In this document: in pieces, positions 19,242 to 27,404 of the stretch
Layout of the letters: each line of letters begins with the position of its first letter
How positions within the stretch are numbered: position 1 is the stretch's first letter
From: Alkalicella caledoniensis
Lineage (GTDB): Bacteria > Bacillota > Proteinivoracia > Proteinivoracales > Proteinivoracaceae
Direction: 5' to 3'
Length of the DNA: 64,000 nucleotides
Assembly: GCF_014467015.1 (NCBI RefSeq)
Contig: NZ_CP058559.1
Location: 930,001 to 994,000 of the forward strand
Position numbers and translations under genes: made by a program
Notes under the pieces: generated by a model
What the model was told of the DNA's origin: nothing
The model's database searches: none
Seen by the model: the letters and a program-made list of their open reading frames with translations, nothing else

Positions 19242-22082
19242 CTAAAACAAATCAAAAAGGCTATCTCCGGTTGGTTTTTGCTTCGATTGAAGTTCGTATA
19301 GATATTTTCTCATCTGAAAATAGCTTTTTTTAGCATCAAACCCATCATCATCAAGGCATTTTATTAACTCTGAATATTTTGATGGATTTCCACGTACTTC
19401 TTCAACATCAATCTCATATACCCAACCGACAACATCAGGATCTCCGTACTCATACTTATAATCAAAGTCCACATCATCAGCATTTACGAGAGTTTCGCTC
19501 TCATCTTCATCTATCACGTATACATACTCATTTGTAACCAAGGAATCGTAATGTGGAAAATTCTCGCATTTTACAGACCATAAATCATTTATTTGTTGTA
19601 TAAAATCAAACAAGTAGGATTCTGATGAGTTGGATACATATTCATCGGTTTCACCTTTTTCATATCTCAGTATAGGATACATTTTTTCTAAGAATGTCCA
19701 ATAACCCTCTACTTGATCACATTCTTTATAGAGATCAGTTAAAAAGGGAAGAAAAATATACTCCTCTACCTTATCAGGTATCATATCGTAAAGCATGTTG
19801 AAAGTCTTATCACCAAACATACGACTACGCCTGTTCTCAAAAAAATTCCCAATGCTCTCTAGAGTTTTGTCTTTCTGTTTTGAAAAATACAAGGCACAGA
19901 AATACTCTTGAAATGATCTGTGTGTAAAATGATACTTTCCGCTCTCAAAGTACATCAGACACATGTTAGAGCATAGGTCATATAGATAATCACTTGCAGT
20001 GGTCGTATTGTCTCCTGTTTTTTCCCGCTCTTTTAATAGATAGTAGTATTTTGAAAACTCTTCTTCAGTTAACTCAAATTTTTCATCATGATATGAGCGT
20101 GAACAGATTTCAGCAAAATAATCTGCAAATCTGTCAGCACTTAATCCAGTTTTTAGAGTTCTTTTATAGGCCCCTTTGCTGGCGTCGTGTTTTACGGCTA
20201 ACGCCCCAAATGCCTCTCTATAAAACACATGCATTTTTGAAGGAACTTCTGCATACTGCTCAAATGTTAGTAACATAATAGTTAACAAAAGTGGGTTTTC
20301 AATAAATGCTCTATGAGTCCGATGTAAATTGTCCTCCAGTTCATTTCGAAACTTCTCTTTAATAATTGGTTCATCCGTCCTGAATTCTAAGTTGTCAATT
20401 AGTTTTAATGCTTGCTTTTTAGAAAATGGTTTTAGCTGCAAAACAGTAAATCGTGAGTACGATACAAAAGATTGGTAAGGGCGTGAAGAAATCACAAAAA
20501 AATTATTTGGATACATATCCGTAAAAGACTCTAAATCTCTCTCAAATCTCTTTGCACTCGCAGATCCAACCTCATCTAATCCATCGAATAATAACAAGCA
20601 CTTACCTTTGTTTAGCGCATCTTCAAACTGCTCTTCTGTGATTTCATTGCAAAGACTAGTGACTTTCGAATACGCATATTCAAATAGAGTATCAAACATC
20701 TCATCAAAGTCTTTCAGTGGAATAAATACTGGAACCATGAATATTTCTTCATAGTTTTCTACAGCATTTAATAGCAAGTGTCTCATCATCATAGATTTAC
20801 CTAGCCCGCCAGTCCCGGCAAGTATTACAAAACGGGAGCATTTTGAAAGGCTGTCGACTGTAACATTTCCTATTGTAGACAACCTATATGAAGTTCCAAA
20901 TCTTCCATGCTCGGGGATTCGTCGTTCAATGTCGTTACAAACGTAGAAATCATAAAACGGTTTTGGTTGGTCATTGTATAAGAGCGTCTTTATTGAGCTA
21001 TATTTATCTTTTGCACTTTGAATATATTTTTTGAAGTTTGGCTTAATTGGCTTTCGATATATTTCAGTTTCAGAAGTTGGTGACACTTGCCTAAAGGTAA
21101 TATAACAGTCCACTTCTTTTACGATTTTTCCAAATATATCGCTAGCATTATCGACCGATAGATTTGAACGACTTCTAATCATAATCTCTTCCCAATCTTT
21201 GTAGAGGCTGGTGATATTATCAATAAAAGTTTTCATCTCACCTGTCACATTGTCCTGAGAACGCCCTAACCGAACAGTCTCAAGTAAAGCATTATAAAAA
21301 GACTCCCAATCATCTTTGTTGATTTTACGTGTAGCATTCTTGCCTAAACTATCTACGATCAACTGCATTGTATCCTCTAATACATCAACTTGCTGATCAA
21401 ATGAATTATCTGACTTGATCAGGTAGGTTTCCTCATATATTTCTAATCCAGAAGGCACTACAAGTTCTTTAGTGGCATGGTCTACCACATTAATCTTTCT
21501 TGTATTCTTTAGTTTGCTTATATAATCAAAAGTCAATTTTTTCACTGTTTCCTTGCCGACAGTATTCATGACTCCGGCAGCAGTAGTGTAAAGAAATACC
21601 CCAGCTAAAAATTCATCCAACGCAAAATCGCCCTGTGAAAGCAGGGCGTTTTTTGTTTGTCCTATATATTTTTCAAAACTCAGTTTCTTGTCACCATCAA
21701 GCACACTATCTCTTTCAATGATATCAAGTAACGCAAGAACGATTAGCTCTTTTTTGTCTTCATCTAGTAAAGGAATTACATCCTCTCTAAATCTCTGCAC
21801 TACTTCATCCTTATTAGCTCTTTGGGAAGCATTTATTACATTGCTGATGCTTTCACCATTGTTCTTTATGGCAGCACTTCCACTATCACTGATATTACCG
21901 TTCGAAAGATTCCCCGTACAGCTGAAGAGTCGCGAAACTGCTGAAGCATTATTTGGGTGTATGTATTGGCAAGTGGGATCTACCGTCCGTGTCATCGTTC
22001 CTACAAGTTTACGATCAATAACATTTTCTAATTTGCACAATCGAAGAACCTGTGCAAATGTCCCAAAACACAGTCTTGTCAT
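19242..22082 (-). CDS. NACHT-domain NTPase, probable antiphage STAND protein
   Basis: 946 residues from the ATG at 22082, which has AAGGGAG 8 bases upstream; a longer frame to 22217 lacks a site. The NACHT core is clear: Walker A GTGGLGKS (423-430), Walker B LLLFDGLDE (496-504), the sensor region FFVISSRPY, ENPLLLTIML, and HFTHRSFQEYFCALYF typical of NACHT winged-helix ends. About 400 residues precede the NTPase; they are helical and match no effector I recognise. The C-terminus is acidic. Bacterial NACHT proteins are known phage-sensing abortive defence proteins. It is the first gene after the divergent promoter at 22257-22286. Confidence 0.85.
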   Translation of the reverse strand: MTRLCFGTFAQVLRLCKLENVIDRKLVGTMTRTVDPTCQYIHPNNASAVSRLFSCTGNLSNGNISDSGSAAIKNNGESISNVINASQRANKDEVVQRFREDVIPLLDEDKKELIVLALLDIIERDSVLDGDKKLSFEKYIGQTKNALLSQGDFALDEFLAGVFLYTTAAGVMNTVGKETVKKLTFDYISKLKNTRKINVVDHATKELVVPSGLEIYEETYLIKSDNSFDQQVDVLEDTMQLIVDSLGKNATRKINKDDWESFYNALLETVRLGRSQDNVTGEMKTFIDNITSLYKDWEEIMIRSRSNLSVDNASDIFGKIVKEVDCYITFRQVSPTSETEIYRKPIKPNFKKYIQSAKDKYSSIKTLLYNDQPKPFYDFYVCNDIERRIPEHGRFGTSYRLSTIGNVTVDSLSKCSRFVILAGTGGLGKSMMMRHLLLNAVENYEEIFMVPVFIPLKDFDEMFDTLFEYAYSKVTSLCNEITEEQFEDALNKGKCLLLFDGLDEVGSASAKRFERDLESFTDMYPNNFFVISSRPYQSFVSYSRFTVLQLKPFSKKQALKLIDNLEFRTDEPIIKEKFRNELEDNLHRTHRAFIENPLLLTIMLLTFEQYAEVPSKMHVFYREAFGALAVKHDASKGAYKRTLKTGLSADRFADYFAEICSRSYHDEKFELTEEEFSKYYYLLKEREKTGDNTTTASDYLYDLCSNMCLMYFESGKYHFTHRSFQEYFCALYFSKQKDKTLESIGNFFENRRSRMFGDKTFNMLYDMIPDKVEEYIFLPFLTDLYKECDQVEGYWTFLEKMYPILRYEKGETDEYVSNSSESYLFDFIQQINDLWSVKCENFPHYDSLVTNEYVYVIDEDESETLVNADDVDFDYKYEYGDPDVVGWVYEIDVEEVRGNPSKYSELIKCLDDDGFDAKKSYFQMRKYLYELQSKQKPTGDSLFDLF
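21629..21654 (+). terminator. Antisense terminator-like hairpin inside the NACHT gene
   Basis: CGCCCTG (21629-21635) pairs perfectly with CAGGGCG (21642-21648), followed by six T on the plus strand. It lies within the coding region and would stop transcripts running antisense to the NACHT gene. It may be chance. Confidence 0.4.
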
Positions 22083-22179
22083 AATTTTTCTCCCTTGCAA
22101 CTCATAAGCAAGTGAATGCAACTCACTGCAAATGAGAAGTATATTCCGCTCAATTTCGAAGCAAATCCCTATGAAAGTA

Positions 22180-22214
22180 AGCTGATGCCAGGAGTTCTGG
22201 TATCGGCTTTTTTT
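22180..22214 (+). terminator. Plus-strand terminator upstream of the phage early genes
   Basis: AGCTGATGCCAG (22180-22191) pairs with CTGGTATCGGCT (22197-22208), with one G-T and one mismatch, followed by a run of seven T. It would block plus-strand readthrough from the defence region into the early genes starting at 22304. No plus-strand gene precedes it. Confidence 0.7.
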
Positions 22215-22256
22215 CATTTTGAAATAAAAGCAGTTCCTACTAATTCCTATTTATTC

Positions 22257-22286
22257 ATCTTAACACAAATTATTTTCAATTGTCAA
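22257..22286 (-). promoter_or_regulatory. Promoter for the NACHT/defence operon
   Basis: On the minus strand a perfect TTGACA (-35, 22281-22286) is followed after 18 bases by TAAGAT (-10, 22257-22262). It gives a leader of roughly 165 bases before the NACHT start at 22082. The leader includes a near-palindrome at about 22110-22131 that could be an operator. Confidence 0.65.
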
Positions 22287-22303
22287 TCAAAGGAGGAAAT
22301 CAA

Positions 22304-22852
22304 ATGGAAATCAATGCAAACCAAAGTAAACCTGAGAACAAGGATTTTTATGATGGCGCTTGGCATCTAACCATTGAAGATCAAGTTATTGAAGTCCCTG
22401 AAGAAGTATATCGCGCTTACAAGCAGCCCCTGTGGGCAGAGAAAAAACGCCAAGAACGCGAGAAACGCTGCATCATCAGTGACGGCAAAGGTGGCACAAA
22501 GAGATGTACTCGAAATTGCCGTGAATGTGATCTGGAACGTGCTGAAAAAGGTTTATCACTAATTGATCGGACAGGCGGTGTTCTGTCATTGGACAAGTTC
22601 AGTGCTGATGGTTTCGACGTACCAGATTCAATAAACATTGATGAACTTGTGGAAGACAAGCTACTTCTTGAGGAACTCTTCGCTGCCCTGGATGAACTAG
22701 ACCCAGAGAATCGCCGTATTGCTGAGCTCTTTAGCATAGGAAAAACCGAACGAGAAATTGCTGAGTGCATTGGTTGCGCTCAAAAGACTGTTAACAACCG
22801 CAAGATTAAGATTTTTGCCCAGCTAAGAAAAGTTCTAAAAGATTGGAAGTAA
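22304..22852 (+). CDS. Sigma-70 region 4-like phage regulator
   Basis: 182 residues from the ATG at 22304, with AGGAGG at 22291-22296. The C-terminal third (LEELFAALDELDPENRRIAE, then GKTEREIAECIGCAQKTVNNRK) is the region 4 helix-turn-helix of sigma factors. The central part carries four cysteines (CIISDG, CTRNCREC) that may bind metal. There is no region 2, so it is more likely an activator or partial sigma factor than a complete one. It is the first rightward phage gene and so a likely early regulator. Confidence 0.75.
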   Translation: MEINANQSKPENKDFYDGAWHLTIEDQVIEVPEEVYRAYKQPLWAEKKRQEREKRCIISDGKGGTKRCTRNCRECDLERAEKGLSLIDRTGGVLSLDKFSADGFDVPDSINIDELVEDKLLLEELFAALDELDPENRRIAELFSIGKTEREIAECIGCAQKTVNNRKIKIFAQLRKVLKDWK

Positions 22853-22855
22853 CTC

Positions 22856-22898
22856 ATTACTCAAAATGTCCTCTGGTGTCCTGTGGATATCAGAGGGC
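22856..22898 (+). ncRNA. Hairpin with the TGTCCTGTG segment (copy 1)
   Basis: Immediately after the sigma-like gene, TGTCCTCTG pairs with CAGAGGGCA around a loop strand holding GTGTCCTGTG. It shares ATTACTCA and TGTCCTGTG with the leaders at 22925, 27123 and 56786 but lacks their second hairpin and gene start. It could be a terminator or attenuator for the sigma-like gene. Confidence 0.5.
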
Positions 22899-22924
22899 AT
22901 CATAAAAACTATTTTTCAAAGTTA

Positions 22925-22998
22925 ATTACTCAATCTTCTCACTTTTGTCCTGTGAAGGTTGAGGGGAACAAAACAGCCCTCGGAACGGAGGTTAAACA
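22925..22998 (+). promoter_or_regulatory. Structured leader RNA of the early operon (copy 2)
   Basis: ATTACTCA begins a first hairpin (TCAATCTTCTCAC against GTGAAGGTTGA, with TGTCCT in the loop). A second hairpin (GAGGG against CCCTC) follows, then CGGAGG and the ATG at 22999. The same order recurs at 27123-27197 and 56786-56854. A 'DUF2800 motif' RNA is known upstream of DUF2800 genes in Firmicutes; this leader is two genes before a DUF2800 gene and may be that motif. Confidence 0.6.
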
Positions 22999-23175
22999 AT
23001 GCAGATTCAAGTAAACCAAACTGACACTCAGGGCCGGGATCCTGAAATGGATGAAGAGCTGGCCGATGTTCTCACCGCCATCAGCGTAGTGTCAAAGCGC
23101 CTTGCTAAGAAGCTTACAACGCTATCGCAGCAAGAGAAAGAAAAAGGAGGAAAACCAGATGGGCAAAATGAGTGA
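22999..23175 (+). CDS. Small phage protein, unknown function
   Basis: 58 residues starting at the ATG after CGGAGG (22986-22991). The sequence is acidic at the start and basic at the end (VVSKRLAKKLTTLSQQEKEK). I recognise no domain. The ATG of the next gene (23159) lies inside its 3' end, so they are translationally coupled. Confidence 0.65.
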   Translation: MQIQVNQTDTQGRDPEMDEELADVLTAISVVSKRLAKKLTTLSQQEKEKGGKPDGQNE

Positions 23176-23473
23176 ACTCTCTCTATTAATGAAGGAGCTG
23201 AACCAATGTGGTGAAACGCTGATAGGCATATCTCAGTCTCTTTCCAGCATGTTCAGTAGTAGCGATGAACCAACACCAGCTAAATCAGCACCGGAAGAAA
23301 AGGCCATCACTCTCGAAGAAGTTAGAGCGGTTCTGGCTGAAAAAAGTCGAGATGGCCATACATCACAAATTCGAGAGATACTTCAAAAGTATGGTGCTGA
23401 TAAGCTGTCAGAAATTAATGCTTCAGATTATCCAGCACTCCTAGCAGAAGCTGAGGTACTTGGAAATGGGTAA
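23159..23473 (+). CDS. Phage early protein, unknown function
   Basis: 104 residues from the ATG at 23159, which has GGAGG 7 bases upstream. A helical N-terminus (SLLMKELNQCGETLIGISQSL) is joined by a proline/serine linker to a charged C-terminal part (LEEVRAVLAEKSRDGHTSQI). That C-terminal part resembles small SAP-like or HeH-like helical segments. Homologues sit before DUF2800 genes in related prophages, but their role is unknown. Confidence 0.75.
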   Translation: MGKMSELSLLMKELNQCGETLIGISQSLSSMFSSSDEPTPAKSAPEEKAITLEEVRAVLAEKSRDGHTSQIREILQKYGADKLSEINASDYPALLAEAEVLGNG

Positions 23474-24587
23474 GCATGCACTTCTTTCAGCCTCTTCATC
23501 TCATAGGTGGTTAAACTGTCCTCCTTCTGTCAGGCTCAGTGAGTCTTATGAAGACAAAGGAAGTAGCTACGCCGCAGAAGGCACTGACGCTCATACCCTA
23601 TGTGAGTACAAATTAAAAGTTGCTCTTGGGCTCCCAGCCAAAGACCCAACAGAGAATCTCACCTACTTTAGTGAAGAGATGGAAGAATGTGCGAACGGCT
23701 ATGCAGCTTACATTCTTGAGCAGGTAGAAACTGCAAAAGAAAAATGTTCGGACCCGGTTGTTCTTATAGAACAAAGGCTGGACTTCTCTAAGTACGTTGA
23801 GGGTGGCTTCGGGACCGGAGATTGCTTGATCATAGCTGATTCTGAGATCCACGTATGTGACTACAAGCATGGACAGGGAATTTTAGTCGAGGCAGAAGAC
23901 AATCCCCAGATGAAGCTCTATGCACTGGGTGCCCTAGAAATCTTCGATGGGATCTATGACATCGATACTGTTTCCATGACTATCTATCAGCCTCGTAGAA
24001 ACAACATATCCACCCACACAGTATCTAAAGAATCCTTATACCAATGGGCTAATGAGATTCTTAAGCCAACTGCAGAGCTGGCCTTTGCTGGTGAAGGGGA
24101 CTTCAAGTGTGGTGATTGGTGTGGATTTTGTAAAGCAAAGTACGAATGCCGCACCAGAGCTGAGCACAACATGGAGCTGGCCAAATACGACTTCAAGAGG
24201 CCTCCTCTACTGGATGATTACGAGGTTGAAGACATCCTAAGTAAAATCGATGGTCTAATCTCCTGGGCATCAGATATCAAAGATTACGCACTGCAATCAG
24301 CAGTCAGCGGAAAGCAGTGGAATGGATGGAAGCTGGTCGAAGGACGCTCCACTCGAAGGTTCACCGATGAAGCTGCGGTTGCTAAAGCCGTCAGTGCAGA
24401 AGGCTTTGATCCATATGAACAAAAGCTTCTTGGCATTACCGCCATGACTTCTCTTATCGGTAAGAAGCGATTTGAGGATGTTCTAGGAAGCTACATTGAA
24501 AAGCCTCAAGGGAAATCAACGCTGGTACCCGAGAGTGACAAACGTCCGCCAATTAATACAGTACAACACGATTTTAATGAAATTTAA
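23466..24587 (+). CDS. DUF2800 protein, RecB/Cas4-like nuclease fold
   Basis: 373 residues from the ATG at 23466, with GAGG 9 bases upstream; a TTG at 23460 is an alternative. Motifs match PD-(D/E)xK nucleases of the RecB type: GTGDCLII and VCDYKHG supply the D and DxK residues, and E in VEAEDNPQMKLYALG follows. A cysteine group (CGDWCGFC and CRTRAE) near residues 215-232 may form an iron-sulfur or zinc site, as in Cas4. The gene overlaps the previous one slightly and precedes the DUF2815 protein, so it probably acts in phage recombination or replication. Confidence 0.85.
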   Translation: MGKHALLSASSSHRWLNCPPSVRLSESYEDKGSSYAAEGTDAHTLCEYKLKVALGLPAKDPTENLTYFSEEMEECANGYAAYILEQVETAKEKCSDPVVLIEQRLDFSKYVEGGFGTGDCLIIADSEIHVCDYKHGQGILVEAEDNPQMKLYALGALEIFDGIYDIDTVSMTIYQPRRNNISTHTVSKESLYQWANEILKPTAELAFAGEGDFKCGDWCGFCKAKYECRTRAEHNMELAKYDFKRPPLLDDYEVEDILSKIDGLISWASDIKDYALQSAVSGKQWNGWKLVEGRSTRRFTDEAAVAKAVSAEGFDPYEQKLLGITAMTSLIGKKRFEDVLGSYIEKPQGKSTLVPESDKRPPINTVQHDFNEI

Positions 24588-24600
24588 GGAGGAAAATCAT

Positions 24601-25179
24601 ATGTCCAATAATGCAAACAAATCAAACAGCAACCCCATGAAGGTTATCACAGGTCCTGACACTCGCTGGTCTTACGCCAATGTCTGGGAAGCAAAATCCA
24701 TCAACGGTGGTGCTCCAAAGTTCTCGGTGTCCCTCATCATTCCAAAATCAGATACTGCCACTGTAGCCAAAGTCAAAGCTGCCATTGAGGCTGCTTACCA
24801 TGAAGGCGAATCAAAGCTTAAAGGAAACGGTAAGTCCATCCTACCTCTTACCAGTATTAAAACACCTCTTAGAGATGGAAATTTGGAAAGACCCGACGAT
24901 CCAGCCTATGCCAATGCCTACTTCATCAATGCAAACTCTGCTACTGCTCCAGGCATTGTAGATGCAGACAGAAATGTTATCCTTACTCGCTCCGAGGTTT
25001 ACAGCGGAGTATATGGTAGGGCAAGCATCAACTTCTATGCCTTTAATAGCAATGGAAACAGAGGAATCGCCTGCGGTCTAAACAACCTCCAGAAAATAAA
25101 AGACGGTGAGCCTCTTGGTGGAAAGTCCAGGGCTGAGGACGATTTCGCCACTGACCTTGATGAGGATTTCCTCTCTTGA
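24601..25179 (+). CDS. DUF2815 protein, probable single-stranded DNA-binding protein
   Basis: 192 residues from the ATG at 24601, with AAGGAGG upstream. Residues 10-40 (KVITGPDTRWSYANVWEAK and SVSLIIPKS) are typical of DUF2815, a phage family of OB-fold-like DNA-binding proteins. The acidic tail (AEDDFATDLDEDFLS) resembles the C-terminal tails that SSB proteins use to recruit partners. It sits between the nuclease and the polymerase, and the polymerase start overlaps its stop (TTGA). Confidence 0.85.
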   Translation: MSNNANKSNSNPMKVITGPDTRWSYANVWEAKSINGGAPKFSVSLIIPKSDTATVAKVKAAIEAAYHEGESKLKGNGKSILPLTSIKTPLRDGNLERPDDPAYANAYFINANSATAPGIVDADRNVILTRSEVYSGVYGRASINFYAFNSNGNRGIACGLNNLQKIKDGEPLGGKSRAEDDFATDLDEDFLS

Positions 25180-27116
25180 GGACAATAAGCATCGATATCG
25201 AAAGCTATAGTAGTGTAGACCTCGCCAAAAGCGGGGTCTACCGCTATATAGAATCATCTGTCTTTGAGATCCTGCTCTTTGGATACTCCATCGATGGTGG
25301 CGATATCGAGGTGATCGACCTTGCCAGTGGTGAAAAACTTCCTGAAGAAATACAATCAGCCCTTACTGATCCATCCATTACTAAGTGGGCCTTTAATGCC
25401 CAGTTCGAAAGAATCTGTTTATCTAAATGGTTAGGTTTACCTAATGGCCAATACCTTAATCCAAAATCGTGGCGATGCACAATGGTTTGGTCTGCATATA
25501 TGGGTTTACCACTGTCTCTTGAAGGTAGTGGCGCTGTCCTAGGACTTGAAAAACAAAAGCTATCAGAAGGAAAAGACCTGATCAGATACTTTTGCAAGCC
25601 CTGTAACCCAACCGCCACAAATGTTGGTAGGTCTCGTAATCTACCAATCCATGCTCCTGATAAATGGTCTGAATTTAAGTCCTACAACCTTCGCGATGTT
25701 GAAGCGGAAATAGCCATCCAAGAAAAACTATCAAAATTTCCTGTCCCTGAAGAAGTGTGGAATGAGTACCACCTTGACCAGGAGATCAATGATCGTGGTG
25801 TTTCTTTGGATATGCCATTTGTAAATGAGGCAATAAAGATGGATACTCGGTCTCGTTCAGAGCTGCTCCAGAAAATGAAAAGATTAACGGATCTTGATAA
25901 CCCTAACTCCGTTGCACAGATGAAGAATTGGTTGTCGGACCAGGGACTTGAAACAGATTCATTAGGTAAAAAAGTGGTTTCAGAACTCATCCAAACTGCT
26001 CCACCAGATCTTAAAGAAGTATTGGAACTAAGACAATCACTGGCCAAGTCCTCCGTCAAAAAATACTCTGCCATGGAAAACGCCGTGTGCGCCGATGGTC
26101 GTGCACGTGGAATGTTTCAATTCTATGGTGCTAATCGAACAGGACGATGGGCAGGAAGAATTATTCAGCTTCAGAATCTTCCTCAAAACCACCTCCCTGA
26201 TTTAGAACAAGCACGAGCCCTTGTTCGCTGTGGCAACTTTGATGCTTTAGAGATGCTTTATGATTCCATACCCGAGGTTCTATCAGAACTCATCCGCACC
26301 TCCTTCATTCCTACTGCTGGTCGCAAATTCATCGTCGCAGACTTCTCTGCTATTGAAGCCCGGGTTATTGCATGGCTTGCCGGAGAAAAATGGCGCCAGC
26401 AAGTTTTCGAGTCTGGTGGTGATATCTATTGCGCTTCTGCTTCTCAGATGTTTGGTGTTCCTGTTGAAAAACATGGAGTCAATGGCCACTTAAGACAAAA
26501 AGGTAAGATTGCAGAATTAGCCCTTGGTTATGGCGGCTCTGTCGGTGCCCTCAAAGCCATGGGTGCTCTGGAGATGGGTCTAAATGAAGATGAATTAAAA
26601 CCCCTGGTTACAGCTTGGCGTACTACCAATCCCAATATAGTCAGGCTCTGGTGGGCAGTTGATAAGGCTGCCATGAAAGCAGTTAGAGAACGGACCATCA
26701 CTGAAACACATGGCATCCGGTTTTCTTACCAAAGTGGAATGCTCTTTATCACCCTCCCTTCTGGAAGAAGACTCTCCTATGTAAAACCTCGTATTGGCAC
26801 AAATATGTTTGGTTCGGACTGCATCACTTATGAAGGCGTCGGTGGCACAAAAAAATGGGAACGCATTGATAGCTATGGCCCAAAGTTTGTGGAGAACATC
26901 GTCCAGGCAACCAGTCGTGATCTTCTATGTTATTCCATGCAAGCTCTCAAGGATTACAACATCGTCATTCATGTACATGATGAAATTGTCATCGAAGCTG
27001 ATATGGAAACATCAGTTGAGTCTATCTGTAATCAAATGAGCCATGCCCCATCTTGGGCACAAGGGCTCTTAATGAGGGCAGATGGTTATGAAACGAATTT
27101 CTACAAAAAAGATTAG
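25176..27116 (+). CDS. Family A DNA polymerase
   Basis: 646 residues. The N-terminal 3'-5' exonuclease starts with SIDIES (DxE motif). Polymerase motif A is ADFSAIEARVIAWLAG, motif B contains RQKGKIAELALGYGG, and motif C is HVHDEIV. No 5' nuclease domain is present, as usual for phage enzymes. The start is a TTG at 25176 overlapping the previous stop, with GAGGA upstream. It replicates phage DNA, together with the VapE-type primase/helicase encoded later. Confidence 0.93.
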   Translation: MRTISIDIESYSSVDLAKSGVYRYIESSVFEILLFGYSIDGGDIEVIDLASGEKLPEEIQSALTDPSITKWAFNAQFERICLSKWLGLPNGQYLNPKSWRCTMVWSAYMGLPLSLEGSGAVLGLEKQKLSEGKDLIRYFCKPCNPTATNVGRSRNLPIHAPDKWSEFKSYNLRDVEAEIAIQEKLSKFPVPEEVWNEYHLDQEINDRGVSLDMPFVNEAIKMDTRSRSELLQKMKRLTDLDNPNSVAQMKNWLSDQGLETDSLGKKVVSELIQTAPPDLKEVLELRQSLAKSSVKKYSAMENAVCADGRARGMFQFYGANRTGRWAGRIIQLQNLPQNHLPDLEQARALVRCGNFDALEMLYDSIPEVLSELIRTSFIPTAGRKFIVADFSAIEARVIAWLAGEKWRQQVFESGGDIYCASASQMFGVPVEKHGVNGHLRQKGKIAELALGYGGSVGALKAMGALEMGLNEDELKPLVTAWRTTNPNIVRLWWAVDKAAMKAVRERTITETHGIRFSYQSGMLFITLPSGRRLSYVKPRIGTNMFGSDCITYEGVGGTKKWERIDSYGPKFVENIVQATSRDLLCYSMQALKDYNIVIHVHDEIVIEADMETSVESICNQMSHAPSWAQGLLMRADGYETNFYKKD

Positions 27117-27122
27117 TCCTTT

Positions 27123-27197
27123 ATTACTCACAGGGCAGTTTTCTGTCCTGTGAGTATTAGAAGGCACTTAAGCCTTCAAGAAATGGAGGTAATAAAT
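27123..27197 (+). promoter_or_regulatory. Structured leader RNA (copy 3)
   Basis: CTCACAGGGCAG pairs with CTGTCCTGTGAG (11 of 12) around TTTT. A second perfect hairpin (GAAGGC against GCCTTC, 27150-27155 and 27162-27167) follows, then TGGAGGT and the ATG at 27198. Layout and the TGTCCTGTGA segment match the leaders at 22925 and 56786. Confidence 0.6.
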
Positions 27198-27404
27198 ATG
27201 TTCTATGTAAAGCAAACAATCAACGACTCATTGGAAATCAGGGTAGAGGTCCACGATGACAATGTCTTTACCACCTGCCCAGATTGCGGTGTTGAAGTCT
27301 GTGTAGACATCTCGGAGTTATTCAGCGATGGGGAAAGCGACCTTTATGGAACTGCTCTTTTCTGTGCAGAGTGCAGCAAGTCCAGATTGGAGGAAATCCT
27401 ATGA
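27198..27404 (+). CDS. Small zinc-finger protein
   Basis: 68 residues from the ATG at 27198, with TGGAGGT 7 bases upstream. Two cysteine pairs, CPDC (in TTCPDCGVEVC) and CAEC, about 35 residues apart, suggest a zinc ribbon. The rest is acidic. The stop overlaps the start of the Rha gene (ATGA). Its role is unknown. Confidence 0.75.
   Translation: MFYVKQTINDSLEIRVEVHDDNVFTTCPDCGVEVCVDISELFSDGESDLYGTALFCAECSKSRLEEIL

Noticed and set aside
22083-22303. The phage could begin at about 22.2 kb, with the minus-strand defence genes being host DNA
   Set aside because: The hsdM halves and the symmetric attP halves place the left border at 5843-5844; no second junction is seen near 22 kb.
22116-22370. 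84-codon plus-strand frame upstream of the early genes
   Set aside because: It runs through a terminator hairpin and into the sigma-like gene in another frame, and has no ribosome binding site.
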